Assembly (NCBI RefSeq): GCF_918797505.1
Contig: NC_092802.1
Coordinates: 15,769,883 to 15,833,882, forward strand
Source of the DNA: Bemisia tabaci
Taxonomy: Eukaryota > Arthropoda > Insecta > Hemiptera > Aleyrodidae
DNA: 64,000 bases
Reading direction: 5' to 3'
A program made the translations under genes and the position numbers. The notes beneath the pieces are model-generated. The model worked only from the letters and a program-made list of their open reading frames with translations. It was not told the origin of the DNA and did no database searches. This document shows positions 41,201 through 46,378 of the stretch, one piece after another (position 1 is the stretch's first letter; the number at the start of each line of letters is the position of its first letter).

Positions 41201-42007
41201 TTTTTTGTTCATTTCTTATAATCGGAGGCCTTGTCCACATAGAAATAGGTTCACGGAACTTAACTTTCGCGCAAAGTTCCATGAAATTTTGCTTACAAAT
41301 GAAAGGCCTTGTCCACACAGAGTTAGGTTTACGGAACTGAACTTTCGCGCAAAGTTCCGTGAACTTTTGCTAGTAGTGTTGACAGGGCTTTCGCAAAAAA
41401 ATGTTTCCAACACAAGTAAACGCGTCTTATGCACCTCTCCCCATCCGGCACTTCACTTGATGGTTTTTATTGATGTTTCAAAACGAATATGAGAAGGGGG
41501 CGGCAAAATACAGGCGGCCCATGGGCGGCAAGTAAATCCGGCCCTGATAGCAATTTCTAAAGATATGTCTAAAACTATGTCTACAGCTATGTCTATAGCT
41601 TTGTCTGTAGCTTACCTGGGCCTGCAATTTTATGGTTAAAAAATTCAATTTCATCGCAATAAATCGCAATTTTGTTCCAAGATTTTCATTGCTCTGTCCT
41701 GTTTGGGGATAGTTTCAGGTTACGATTCATAACCATAGTTCAGTTGAAATTAATTCGAATCTGTTGGAAATTTGTATCAGGTATCACCCGAGAGCCAACT
41801 CCGTTTCCACTGAGCAGTAGCACCGGGAGCGAGGAGGACACAGGGCCGAGCACGGCGGAGAATTCGCAAGCCTACCCGGCACCCACAACCCAAGCACAGC
41901 CCGAACTGAAAGCAGTGCCCACTTCCTTCCAGTCGGGAGAGATCCCGGATGAGTTAGAGCCCCATCAACTGGCCCAACTCCAAGACTTGAAGGAGTCCAA
42001 CGCATAA
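11918..42007 (+). CDS. nwk: nervous wreck / FCHSD2 F-BAR and double-SH3 protein, 14 exons, 5' partial
   Basis: Fourteen exons on the plus strand join in compatible phases (total 2406 nt, 801 codons plus TAA at 42005). The protein reads: distal F-BAR helices ([14 protein letters not shown], then [19 protein letters not shown]), a linker with [14 protein letters not shown], a hinge with [13 protein letters not shown]3-1 ([22 protein letters not shown]), SH3-2 ([25 protein letters not shown]), a proline-rich acidic tail, and the end [20 protein letters not shown]. This order matches insect Nwk and vertebrate FCHSD1/2. Family knowledge: these proteins bend membrane, bind WASP and dynamin, and control receptor traffic at the synapse. 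The start codon and the first F-BAR helices lie 5' of the window or were not recognised in 1-11917. Exons are GC-rich; introns are AT-rich and full of transposons. Confidence 0.95.
12041..13111. other. nwk intron sequence without exon
   Basis: Two similar segments with CTCACTCTGGAGCC / TCACTCCAGAGCCC (about 12200 and 12300). A mirrored pair is at 12625-12860 (TTAAATTGCTGATTTAACAA and its complement), probably another small foldback. Confidence 0.55.
13112..13373. mobile_element. MITE family D copy
   Basis: CTGCTGTGCTATGGAGAAACG to CTTCCATAGTGCGGCAG; mirrored GCGTTGCCAAATTC and GAAATTTGGCAACTC. In a nwk intron. Confidence 0.8.
13521..13658. mobile_element. MITE family G copy 1 (CCAATTGGACGTATTTCT TIR)
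   Basis: 138-bp near-perfect palindrome: TCCCAATTGGACGTATTTCT to its complement, with AAACGGAACTATGTGCAT in both arms. Confidence 0.9.
14022..14575. mobile_element. MITE family L, intact copy
   Basis: About 554 bp with TIRs of roughly 120 bp: ATGGACCACTAGACAAGGTA to TACCTTGTCTAGTGGTCCAT; arms include CACGTAGAACACGATTC and CGTATCGTGTTCTACGTG. In a nwk intron. Confidence 0.88.
14915..15051. mobile_element. MITE family G copy 2
   Basis: Same arms as the copy at 13521, slightly diverged right end (CGTTCAATTTTGG). Confidence 0.88.
15196..15360. mobile_element. hAT-type MITE, family E copy 1
   Basis: 165 bp, CAGTGGCGTGGCGTG to CACGCCACGCCACTG, with perfect 8-bp target duplication GATTTAAT (15188-15195, 15361-15368). 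The 8-bp duplication plus CAGTG ends are the hAT signature. Confidence 0.93.
15400..16362. other. nwk intron, unidentified GC-rich block
   Basis: 15555-15755 is GC-rich, bounded by ATAGTGTGGACCC on both sides, with a TATATATATATA run. Frames over it are not recognisable. 16140-16310 is a palindrome (AAAGGTGGATTTGGAAC against CCACCTTTAAG). Confidence 0.5.
16363..16614 (+). CDS. nwk: nwk exon: F-BAR C-terminal part
   Basis: Acceptor TGTCTAG ends at 16362 and donor GTACGC starts at 16615; 84 codons, phase 0. It encodes [20 protein letters not shown], then [18 protein letters not shown] and NIRENTRKL, the long end helix of the F-BAR. Visibly GC-rich compared with the flanking introns. A T-run (about 16319-16330) lies about 30 nt upstream. 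Confidence 0.95.
16858..16986. repeat. 62-bp perfect hairpin with 5-nt loop
   Basis: Arms 16858-16919 and 16925-16986 are exact reverse complements around TGGCG; GC-rich (CTTAGCGGCGGAGAGACG in the left arm). Confidence 0.95.
17050..17336. repeat. 20-nt TCGATCGA minisatellite
   Basis: About fourteen copies of CCTGTGAATCGATCGACAAA and variants. The unit is not a multiple of three, so the frames across it are not coding. Confidence 0.92.
17783..18099. mobile_element. foldback element family Q
   Basis: TATAGAGTACATAGAGTCGT at left mirrored by ACGACTCTATGTACTCTAT at right; inner GCCGGCGCCA and TGGCGCCAGC also mirror. It begins 3 nt after family P ends. Confidence 0.78.
18448..18525 (+). CDS. nwk: nwk exon: post-F-BAR linker
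   Basis: Acceptor TTTGTTCCAG ends at 18447 and donor GTAAGC starts at 18526; 26 codons, phase 0. Encodes [18 protein letters not shown] then KHSIRRSE, the conserved [10 protein letters not shown] signature of insect Nwk. Confidence 0.94.
19362..19419 (+). CDS. nwk: nwk exon: short coiled-coil segment
   Basis: Acceptor ATTTCAG ends at 19361 and donor GTAAGG starts at 19420; 58 nt, phase 0 in and phase 1 out. Encodes [19 protein letters not shown]. It is too short to stand out as an open frame and is recognised by family similarity and by the phase match to the next exon. Confidence 0.88.
19968..20118. mobile_element. hAT-type MITE, family E copy 2
   Basis: 151 bp, flanked by ACTTAATC and CCTTAATC (7 of 8 match). 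Inner CGATTTATCGATTG and CAATCGATACATCG arms as in copy 1. Confidence 0.88.
20127..21371. other. nwk intron, no gene recognised
   Basis: A 13-nt G run is at about 20350, with a diverged second copy of the same neighbourhood at 20690-20760 (CGTTAAAAGTT in both). Otherwise AT-rich unique sequence. Confidence 0.6.
21372..21466 (+). CDS. nwk: nwk exon: linker with VEEWL motif
   Basis: Acceptor CTGCTCTAG ends at 21371 and donor GTACGT starts at 21467; 95 nt, which restores phase 0. Encodes [18 protein letters not shown] and a serine-rich tail. A MITE begins only about 13 nt after the exon. Confidence 0.88.
21479..21725. mobile_element. MITE family D copy next to a splice donor
   Basis: CTGCCATGCTAAGGAGAAACG to CGTTCTTCCTTGGCAG, with GGCGTTGCCAAATTTCC mirrored by GGAAATTTGGCAATTC. 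It begins 13 nt after the nwk exon ending at 21466. Confidence 0.82.
22212..22345. mobile_element. MITE family M copy 3
   Basis: GCAATAAGGAACTATCATTTG to AACATTGTTCCTTATCGCAAAATG; centre with GCATAGGGAAACTAATGG as in the family. Confidence 0.65.
22592..22817. mobile_element. MITE family B copy 3
   Basis: 226 bp, ends CACTGGAAAA and TTTCCAGTG. TTCAAG directly flanks both sides (22586-22591 and 22818-22823), a possible 6-bp target duplication. Confidence 0.87.
24166..24335. mobile_element. family F foldback copy 3
   Basis: GCGCACTGGTGCCTACAAAC with CCTAAGGGGATGCTTCACG and the mirrored right arm GTTTGTAGGCGCCAGTGCGC. Confidence 0.78.
24361..24462. repeat. about 45-bp-arm palindrome
   Basis: AACTACATGTATATGAGAAA mirrored by TTTCTCATCTACATGTAGTT. 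Confidence 0.8.
24715..24878. mobile_element. hAT-type MITE, family E copy 3
   Basis: 164 bp, left end mutated to TAGTGGCG, right end CGCCACTG; flanks ATTGAATA and ATTGAACC (6 of 8). Confidence 0.85.
25928..26181. mobile_element. MITE family N copy 1 (TCGACGGTGTAAGTCG TIR)
   Basis: Ends TCGACGGTGTAAGTCGGCAA and GTCGACTTACACCGTCGA; interior with GACGTCGTAGACTTCCTG and GGCGGAGATTTTCAGACAC. Copy 2 at 39930; a weaker relative near 46755-46990. Confidence 0.83.
26364..26525. mobile_element. hAT-type MITE, family H copy 1
   Basis: 162 bp, CATTGGCGGATCCAGCAA to TTGCTGGATCCGCCTATG; flanks GTTCTGTT and GTCCTGTT (7 of 8). Inserted in a partial family G copy. Confidence 0.88.
26635..26782 (+). CDS. 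nwk: nwk exon: acidic linker
   Basis: Acceptor TGGAACAG ends at 26634 and donor GTACGT starts at 26783; 49 codons plus 1 nt. Encodes [20 protein letters not shown], a charged stretch ([17 protein letters not shown]) and ends DGEWG. No domain; a flexible linker between F-BAR and SH3. Confidence 0.88.
26941..27758. repeat. about 200-bp direct duplication around MITE A copy 2
   Basis: TACCCTCACGAAAGAACGTG begins both units, and both end with ACCTAAAAACGA plus a T-rich end. They differ by scattered substitutions and small indels, so the duplication is not recent. Confidence 0.88.
27142..27560. mobile_element. MITE family A copy 2
   Basis: 419 bp, same ends (CACTGAAAAAAAAA, TTTTTTTCAGTG) and interior as the copy at 572. 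It is flanked flush by two copies of an about 200-bp sequence (26941-27141 and 27561-27758). Inside a nwk intron. Confidence 0.87.
27780..28566. mobile_element. foldback family J copy 1, split by family K
   Basis: GGTCAGTTGCGCTGGTCACAG at left, CTGTGACCAGCGCAACTGCC at right; inner CTACCGCGGTGGATGACGTC mirrored. Interrupted at about 28209-28509 by a second MITE. The copy at 59377 is uninterrupted. Confidence 0.85.
28209..28509. mobile_element. MITE family K nested in J
   Basis: CCCTTTATACTGAGAGTCAA to TTGACTCTCAGTATAAAGG. CCAGA lies close to both ends and may be a target duplication. Confidence 0.8.
28687..28747 (+). repeat. A tract, 61 nt
   Basis: Pure A run ending 38 nt before the nwk exon at 28786. 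Its length in the assembly may not be exact. Confidence 0.95.
28786..28961 (+). CDS. nwk: nwk exon: hinge and first strand of SH3-1
   Basis: Acceptor GTTGACAG ends at 28785 and donor GTAAGT starts at 28962; 176 nt, phase 1 in and 0 out. Encodes [27 protein letters not shown] and [11 protein letters not shown], the start of SH3-1 with its ALYxY motif. A 61-nt pure A tract ends 38 nt before the exon. Confidence 0.93.
29722..29990 (+). pseudogene. mariner/Tc1-like transposase HTH fragment
   Basis: Codes [35 protein letters not shown] and [17 protein letters not shown], then DEEFMT and a stop. This is the second helix-turn-helix of the paired-like DNA-binding region of mariner (SETMAR-like) transposases. 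The few codons before it ([15 protein letters not shown]) are in a different frame, so there is a frameshift near 29772. No DDE catalytic region is nearby. It lies in a nwk intron. Confidence 0.75.
29991..32690. other. nwk intron, no exon recognised
   Basis: 30850-30960 and 31280-31360 contain clusters of AATCCCTAAATC / AATCCCTAGATT words, suggesting two ends of an old element. The remainder is AT-rich. Confidence 0.55.
32697..32985. mobile_element. foldback with TTGGATGTTATCA arms
   Basis: GAACTCTTGGATGTTATCATC at left, GATAACATCCAAGAGTTG at right, with two further internal copies and repeated AGCATTCTAGGATGTTAC. Confidence 0.75.
33007..33305. mobile_element. palindromic element, about 130-bp arms
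   Basis: GGGACCCGAAGTTTAGGTCA at left mirrored by GACCTAAACTTCGGGTCCC at right; inner TCGGATCACACATCTGAAAC also mirrored. A related fragment may be at 15805-15905. Confidence 0.85.
33370..33425 (+). pseudogene. duplicated intron end and exon start of nwk SH3-1 exon
   Basis: 56 nt identical, except for one base, to 33631-33686. It carries the same acceptor (GGTTACAG) and the same first 27 coding nt (AQNPDELSI), then runs straight into a CTCCCCCTA minisatellite instead of the SH3 coding sequence. It is a broken exon copy about 260 nt upstream of the real one. Confidence 0.85.
33426..33565 (+). repeat. (CTCCCCCTA)n minisatellite
   Basis: About fifteen copies of a 9-10 nt C-rich unit (CTCCCCCTA with slippage variants) start exactly where the duplicated exon fragment ends. 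The G-rich complement could form G-quadruplexes (inference). Confidence 0.9.
33660..33990 (+). CDS. nwk: nwk exon: rest of SH3-1 and acidic linker
   Basis: Acceptor GTTTACAG ends at 33659 and donor GTCAGT starts at 33991; 110 codons plus 1 nt. Encodes [38 protein letters not shown] and YLDVEW, completing SH3-1, then an acidic run in which Asp-Ala is coded by repeated GACGCC. The first 27 nt and the preceding intron end are duplicated at 33370-33425. Confidence 0.93.
34023..34735 (+). repeat. degenerate tandem array, unit about 100-120 nt
   Basis: Six or seven repeats of GTTCCGGGATTCCTTTTAGA, TTTTGTTCCAAAGTGCCGAG and GGAACATTTTGGGAATTAT blocks, starting 33 nt after the nwk exon at 33990. Open frames over it are chance. 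Confidence 0.85.
34780..34985. mobile_element. family F foldback copy 4
   Basis: GCGCACTGGCGCCTACAAAC mirrored by GTTTGTAGGCGCCAGTGCG. Flanks on both sides (GGCCGGCCGGC and AACTCGTGGAGTCAGC) match the other copies. Confidence 0.78.
35236..35292 (+). repeat. A tract, 57 nt
   Basis: Pure A run ending 27 nt before the nwk exon at 35320. Confidence 0.95.
35320..35543 (+). CDS. nwk: nwk exon: SH3-2
   Basis: Acceptor GTTTTAG ends at 35319 and donor GTAAGT starts at 35544; 224 nt, phase 1 in and 0 out. Encodes almost the whole second SH3: [38 protein letters not shown] and [11 protein letters not shown]. In flies this SH3 binds dynamin (family knowledge). A 57-nt A tract ends 27 nt upstream. Confidence 0.96.
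36120..36200 (-). mobile_element. tRNA-derived SINE or tRNA pseudogene
   Basis: On the minus strand: A box TGGCCGAGTCG, then B box GGGTTCGATTCCTG, with a long variable part resembling class II (Leu/Ser) tRNAs. A second A-box-like piece (GTGGCTAAGTAG) is near 36250. The acceptor stem does not pair well, so it is not called as a functional tRNA gene. Confidence 0.55.
36399..36525 (+). CDS. nwk: nwk exon: proline-rich tail 1
   Basis: Acceptor GATTTTCAG ends at 36398 and donor GTAAGC starts at 36526; 42 codons plus 1 nt. Encodes [20 protein letters not shown] and [12 protein letters not shown], a proline-rich tail typical of Nwk/FCHSD after the second SH3. Confidence 0.87.
36610..36962. mobile_element. 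foldback with GGGCAGCCAACC arms
   Basis: GAACCTATATAGGGAGAGTA and AAAGGGCAGCCAACC at left; GGTTGGCTGCCCTTTTGGG and ATACTCTTCCTTTGTAGGTA at right. Confidence 0.75.
37402..37833. mobile_element. hAT-type non-autonomous element, 432 bp
   Basis: CAGTGTTCGAAACTCAC to GTGAGTTTCGAACACTG with perfect 8-bp target duplication GTTCCGTG (37394-37401, 37834-37841). Ends about 90 nt before a nwk exon. Confidence 0.93.
37921..38151 (+). CDS. nwk: nwk exon: proline-rich tail 2 with PPPSM repeats
   Basis: Acceptor TTAGCAG (tandem NAGNAG) ends at 37920 and donor GTGAGT starts at 38152; 231 nt, phase 1 in and 1 out. Encodes an acidic stretch ([15 protein letters not shown]) then five in-frame copies of PPPSM coded by a 15-nt repeat, then [12 protein letters not shown]. 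The PPP cores could bind SH3, profilin or EVH1 domains (inference). Confidence 0.87.
38568..38730. mobile_element. hAT-type MITE, family H copy 2
   Basis: 163 bp, CATTGGCGGATCTAGCAA to TTGCTGGATCCGCCTCTG; flanks CTTGTAAA and CTTGGAGA (6 of 8). Confidence 0.85.
38881..39140. mobile_element. foldback with CACTGTGC...GTCGGAC arms
   Basis: GCACAGTGGACCGAATCAAT and GGTCGGACAAAATTTG at left; GTCCGATCTCTCTGATTGAC TCATTCCACTGTGC-type right arm. Related pieces at about 340-570, 985-1035, 22495-22590, 23500-23550 and 38340-38400. Confidence 0.6.
39260..39294 (+). CDS. nwk: nwk micro-exon
   Basis: 35-nt exon between acceptor TTTTTCCAG (ending 39259) and donor GTAAGA (39295). With the 1-nt carry it codes 12 residues, [12 protein letters not shown], and returns the frame to phase 0. 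Called from strong splice sites and perfect phase bridging between neighbouring exons. Confidence 0.78.
39540..40268. mobile_element. two family D copies in a row, second one split by family N
   Basis: Two D bodies share GATCATATTGCAAACAAAATTG (39659 and 39882 regions). The second is interrupted at 39930-40192 by a family N MITE. CAGTAAAATCCGGTTAATT follows each copy (39791 and 40266), the second directly forming the lead-in to the exon at 40291. Confidence 0.75.
39930..40192. mobile_element. MITE family N copy 2, inside a D element
   Basis: Same ends and interior as the copy at 25928 with modest divergence. Sequence on both sides (GAAAGGAAAATATT and TTCCAGTGAATTCGG) is continuous in other D copies, which proves nesting. 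Confidence 0.83.
40291..40591 (+). CDS. nwk: nwk exon: GC-rich low-complexity tail
   Basis: Acceptor TAATTTTTCAG ends at 40290 and donor GTAAAA starts at 40592; 100 codons plus 1 nt. Encodes [34 protein letters not shown] and long proline runs. Very GC-rich. A MITE copy ends about 22 nt before the exon, inside the zone where the acceptor's pyrimidine tract lies. Confidence 0.85.
40683..41546. mobile_element. hAT-type non-autonomous element, 864 bp
   Basis: CAGTGCCGGATTTA to TAAATCCGGCCCTG; flanks ATAGTCAT and ATAGCAAT (6 of 8). Inside are a family F remnant (about 41000-41140) and a tandem pair of about 75 bp (GGCCTTGTCCACA... at 41228 and 41303). It sits inside a 12-nt repeat (TATGTCTAAAGA) that continues on both sides. 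Confidence 0.85.
41781..42007 (+). CDS. nwk: nwk terminal exon
   Basis: Acceptor TTTGTATCAG ends at 41780; TAA at 42005-42007. Encodes [16 protein letters not shown] and ends [21 protein letters not shown], which matches the conserved C-terminus of insect Nwk and anchors the 3' end of the model. Confidence 0.93.
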
Positions 42008-42082
42008 ATACTCTTCGACATCATCTCTAGAATTTTCAGCTCATTTCGAACAGCCATATTAATTTTCAATTCAAGAACACTG

Positions 42083-42450
42083 ACCCAAGTAAGTGACAGT
42101 GACCGCGATAAACAGCGATTTTATCGGTCGATTATCGCGATTATATCGGTGGCAATTTATCGCAATATTATCGAATAAAAAATTGCGATTTATGACGATT
42201 AAATCGCTATGCATCGCAATTTTTCGTTCAATAAAACCGCGATCAATTTTCGTCGATAAAATCGAGATTAAATCGCCCTATATCGCGAATTTTGTTGCGA
42301 TAATATCGCGATAAATTGCCAAGCGATAAAATCGCGATTTTATTGCAACAAGATCGAGGATAATCGCTCAGATGTTGATGATCTTAGCGATTTTATTTCC
42401 GACAAAATCGCAACAAATCGCGATTTTTCCGTTGAAAAATGCTACTTGGG
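42083..42450. mobile_element. TCGCGATTTTAT-rich palindromic element in nwk 3' UTR
   Basis: Ends CCCAAGTA and TACTTGGG; interior of repeated, mutually complementary ATCGCGAT/TTTATCGC words. Begins about 75 nt after the nwk stop codon, so it would be in the mRNA. Confidence 0.75.
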
Positions 42451-43804
42451 GAGGACCGCACAGGAAAATAATGGAAGACCCTTTCTCGAGAAATGTTACT
42501 TGACGTATAGGGCATCTGAAACTTTTGCTCCTTGAGTAGGTTCTTGATCTTCCTCCTCCTCAAGGATTTTTTCACACTTGCTCTATGCAAAAGTGTGACA
42601 CCTATGGGTCCGAGGGCTTCGAGGAAATTTTAATGCAGCCTTACAGTGTTCTTATTGTATTCCTGGTGGTAGTCATTTTTCGATATAATTCATGAGGGGG
42701 CTTAAGCCGCAGTTAATTTAAAAATGACTGATGAGACGCAGCCTCCTTGCTTTTTCAAGTGGAGCCTCCGAGGCAGGAAACATACCTGATGTGGATCAGA
42801 ACCAGTGTTCCCAGGTTTGCTGAAATTCCTGTGCTGAATTTCAAGTATACAGGGAAAAGCTTTCCCTACCTTAAAATTTCCGCACGCCCATTTACGAATG
42901 CAGTGTGCATGTTTGTATGTTCACGAAAGCACGCCTCAGTTGAGAATTCCTTCTTTTTAAAATTACCTTAGTTAAAATCATGGAAATAATGATCGAGAGA
43001 ATACTTAATCTATTGATTATTTTTTCTTTCAATGTATGTAGTTTGTTCTTGTACACACCTGGGAACACAGATCAGATCAGAATACACATTTTCCTCTTTT
43101 TAATGCCAAATAGATTTTTTTCTTCTTAATTTTAATTTTTGGAAAATTTTATGGTGTTGTTTATCCGTTATAAATTATGTATGTAAGGTTCTGATACAGT
43201 ATGTATTCTTGATTGGATAAAAGGTGAATTATTCACAGGAAGTCTTCAGTGTAGATGTGTTGACAGGGAGGGAAAGCGCCAAGAAATTCATTGAGAATGG
43301 ATTTTATTTAACTAACAAAAGGTAAAGAATCACATTCATTAACAAAAACTTACGAATAGCAACATACGAAACAGAACAAGAGGATCATTGCAATTGTTCT
43401 GACGCTTTTAATCAATTGAAAAGCAATTTAATTTAACATGATCACTATTATACTCATTTAGAAAATACTTTTTTACATAAATGGAAGCAAATTTTGCCCA
43501 TGACTGACAATGAACGTTTGCAATGAAAACCTTTAGAAATTATTAGTTAAACGATGATTTTACAGACAAAGAGCACTTATGTGCTATAACATGTTTGTTT
43601 TTTAGAGATGTAATTTATTTTTAAAAAGTCATCTGTTTTCTAAACCAATTTGTTATTTCTTTGTAAGCTGAACAAATTACTTAAGCTTTATATTACCTTT
43701 AGACAATTGTTGAGATTACCTGTACTCCTTTTTATTTTATATCTGAAGGCTAAACGATTACTTTTATTGTATGGGTATCTTATATAATGTACTAATTTGA
43801 ACCT

Positions 43805-43930
43805 CGTTTTGCAATGAGGAGCTACTATTTTTGGATCATCTATAAAAGCACGCATCTGCACAGGGAAACGAATGGAACATAATCTGTTTCTAAAATGAGC
43901 AGAAATAGTAGTTCTTAATTGCAAAATGTG
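43805..43930. mobile_element. MITE family M copy 4 in the nwk 3' region
   Basis: GTTTTGCAATGAGGAGCTAC to GTAGTTCTTAATTGCAAAATG; centre CACAGGGAAACGAATGG. Confidence 0.7.
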
Positions 43931-45166
43931 ATAAATTTGTTTTGATGTTATTTTCTGAAACAGTTACTTTGTCTCCAAAGAAGATAAAGCATAAATTTAA
44001 GTACCTACTTCGTATTTTTAAATCTGTTGCTACATCTAGTCAATATAGATATTATACATCTGTACATAAATTTGCCTCTTCAGTCTTCACAATTATGTAC
44101 ATAAGTAGAAAATTTAGGCCTTTGCAAAATTCAACTTCGAACCTGGTTACAACTTTGAACCTAGTCACTGTGACCAGAAGTTTTTGTCTCCTAATGTAAG
44201 TGCGTAAAAAATTATAAAATAAAAAGAACACATTTACAAGATATTAAATAATTTCCCGAAAATATGAAATCTTTAAAGCATTTAAAGTTGAAATACTGGG
44301 AGAATAAAGAAAGCACTCATCTTTAAAAGCAGTGAGGAACTTCTTGCCACAGTTAACACCTAAACTTAAAGAAATCACAGATGACCATTTTTGAAATCCA
44401 TAACTAGAGCGAAAAAAAGTGAAAAATATACATGAAAAATTAATTAAAAACAAGGACACAAGATGAAATTCCTTGGAAGTTAACTTTTAGGTTTAAAGGG
44501 AGGTCAATTTTCTTCTGTACAAACAATTTCCATATCATCTTTTTTGAGCAGTTTGATCTTTGAGAAAAAGATCATTGCTGTGCAAAGAGTATGCTGCATT
44601 TGCTAGAATTATGCCGACTTTTTCAGTTTCTTGCTTTTGAAATGGAGAGGAAAATGCAAACAATAAACACAATTCTACAAGATCCAAATAAAATAATGAC
44701 ATAAAATGGGGAAATATTTCTATCTCTAGTGGACAATTTTGGCTTTCAATGAGCTGAAAGATCGCAAGATTTAGCAGGTCATTGACCGCTGGCCTTAGGT
44801 CATGAAAATCCATTTCATGGGTACTCCTAAAATTCAAAGGATCAATTTAAAAAGGAAAATTTCATGAGATTCTTATCTTGTTGACGTTATAACAGGATAT
44901 CTAGTAACAGTAAAAGTGTATAATTCATATTCTACCTTGTTGTCATCTATCCTTTAAAGGGCCTTGAGTTGCCCACTTCTCTCAACTGCTTGTCATTTTA
45001 GTCTGAAACCACCTTCAATAGCTCAGGTTAGTTTGTAGCTGTTTCTCGTTTCATTTCTTTGCCTTGGCTTTGAAAAGCACAACCTAGTTTCTTACTATTC
45101 TTTCGATATTTCATGATATTGTAGATATTACCGTATGTTATTTGTTTGTTGTATATATATGAGAGT

Positions 45167-45172
45167 AATAAA
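45167..45172 (+). promoter_or_regulatory. candidate nwk polyadenylation signal
   Basis: AATAAA in AGAGTAATAAAACATT followed by T-rich sequence. If used, the 3' UTR would be about 3.2 kb. Earlier AATAAA copies (for example near 44218 and 44689) are alternatives, so the choice is tentative. Confidence 0.3.
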
Positions 45173-45592
45173 ACATTATCAATTTTACTCCTTCTTTTTC
45201 ATCATAAAATTACTGTGCACTGACTTTGCTGAGGGCTTGTTTTGAAATTATGCATTGCCAACTTTAACCAAATTTTACTAAAAAAAATAGAAAAATATCT
45301 TGATTTTAGGATTGATCATTTAGCAACAGACATGTGCGGAAGAACCATTACTACAGAGAGTCTGGAACTTGACCTCAAAGTTCTCCATTTCACTCTTGAA
45401 AATTTAATTTTTTGGACCTTTTTTTGAGGCATGAAAATAATCATATGATATACGGAAAATCAGACTAGGGGAAAAAGTTCTGGTCTTTTTCGTGAGTTTT
45501 TCAGAAATTATGGGGTAAACTTTTTTCCCCATTTCTCCCTTTTTTCAGCTCTCTATCTCCCTTACACCCTATGTAATATGTCAGCTGTTTGA

Positions 45593-45598
45593 TTTATT
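45593..45598 (-). promoter_or_regulatory. candidate utp20 polyadenylation signal
   Basis: TTTATT on the plus strand is AATAAA on the minus strand, about 640 nt after the utp20 stop. An ATTAAA variant lies nearer (45904-45909). With the nwk signal at 45167 the two 3' ends would face each other about 400 nt apart. Tentative. Confidence 0.3.
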
Positions 45599-46237
45599 AT
45601 CAAAATGGCAGGGGCCTTTAGAGTTAGCTACACAAAATTGATGACCTGAATATTTTTGTATTAAGCATACGATATGTACTCAGATAATCCAGACAAAAGA
45701 AAACGGAGGAATAGAGTGCTACGTTTTTAAAAACCATCAAGGTCATGCTTGAATGATTTTTGAAATTAAGTGCGTAGATATTACGCAGTTATACAACTTT
45801 TTGAAAAACTCTTAAAACTTGCAACAGAATACAACGAATTAGGAAACTGCTAAGTCAGCATTCTTTTTTTAAAGACAAATATTCCCAAGTACACTGGAGC
45901 TAAATTTAATGAAACAAACTTTTAAAATTCAAAAGAAGATTCGCCGTCTCAATGCCCTGTTAGGTTACTGTAGTTGAACAGTTGAAAAGAAAAATTATTA
46001 AATTCTATTTTTAACCTTAAATCTGCCTAAATTTTCATACGTTTTGATCAAAAAGCTTAACAGTGAAGAAAAGCTCTTTGATAGTAAGACATGCTTCCTC
46101 CCATATCAGCGCAACAAAGATTAATGTCAAACAAATCTATGCACACCACAAAACCCAAGAAGAATTCGTTCAATCATTAGGCACTTGTTAACTTAATAAA
46201 ATCACAGCCAAAACTTAGTTCTAAAGACAGCGAGTCA

Positions 46238-46378
46238 TTAATCAGTAAATTCAACAGACTGTATCTTCCTTTTGCGATCTCCAGATTTAAATTGCTCTAT
46301 TTTACGTTTCTTTTGATCCTTGGTCCTCAGTTGTTTCTTGATTTTCCTCTTGGCTGCTTTCTCTGGATTCTTAATGAC
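46238..46378 (-). CDS. utp20: utp20 terminal exon (basic tail)
   Basis: Acceptor TTTATCCAG; stop TAA at 46238-46240. 46 residues, strongly basic (NPEKAAKRKIKKQLRTKDQ, KKRKIEQF), a likely nuclear/nucleolar targeting tail. NPEKAAKxK is typical of the UTP20 C-terminus. Confidence 0.93.
   Translation of the reverse strand, partial: VIKNPEKAAKRKIKKQLRTKDQKKRKIEQFKSGDRKRKIQSVEFTD

Larger units (their letters stand above)
42451..46237. other. 3' UTRs and convergent intergenic region
   Basis: AT-rich and almost free of MITEs (only family M at 43805). Candidate poly(A) signals on both strands. No further coding exon recognised. Confidence 0.65.
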
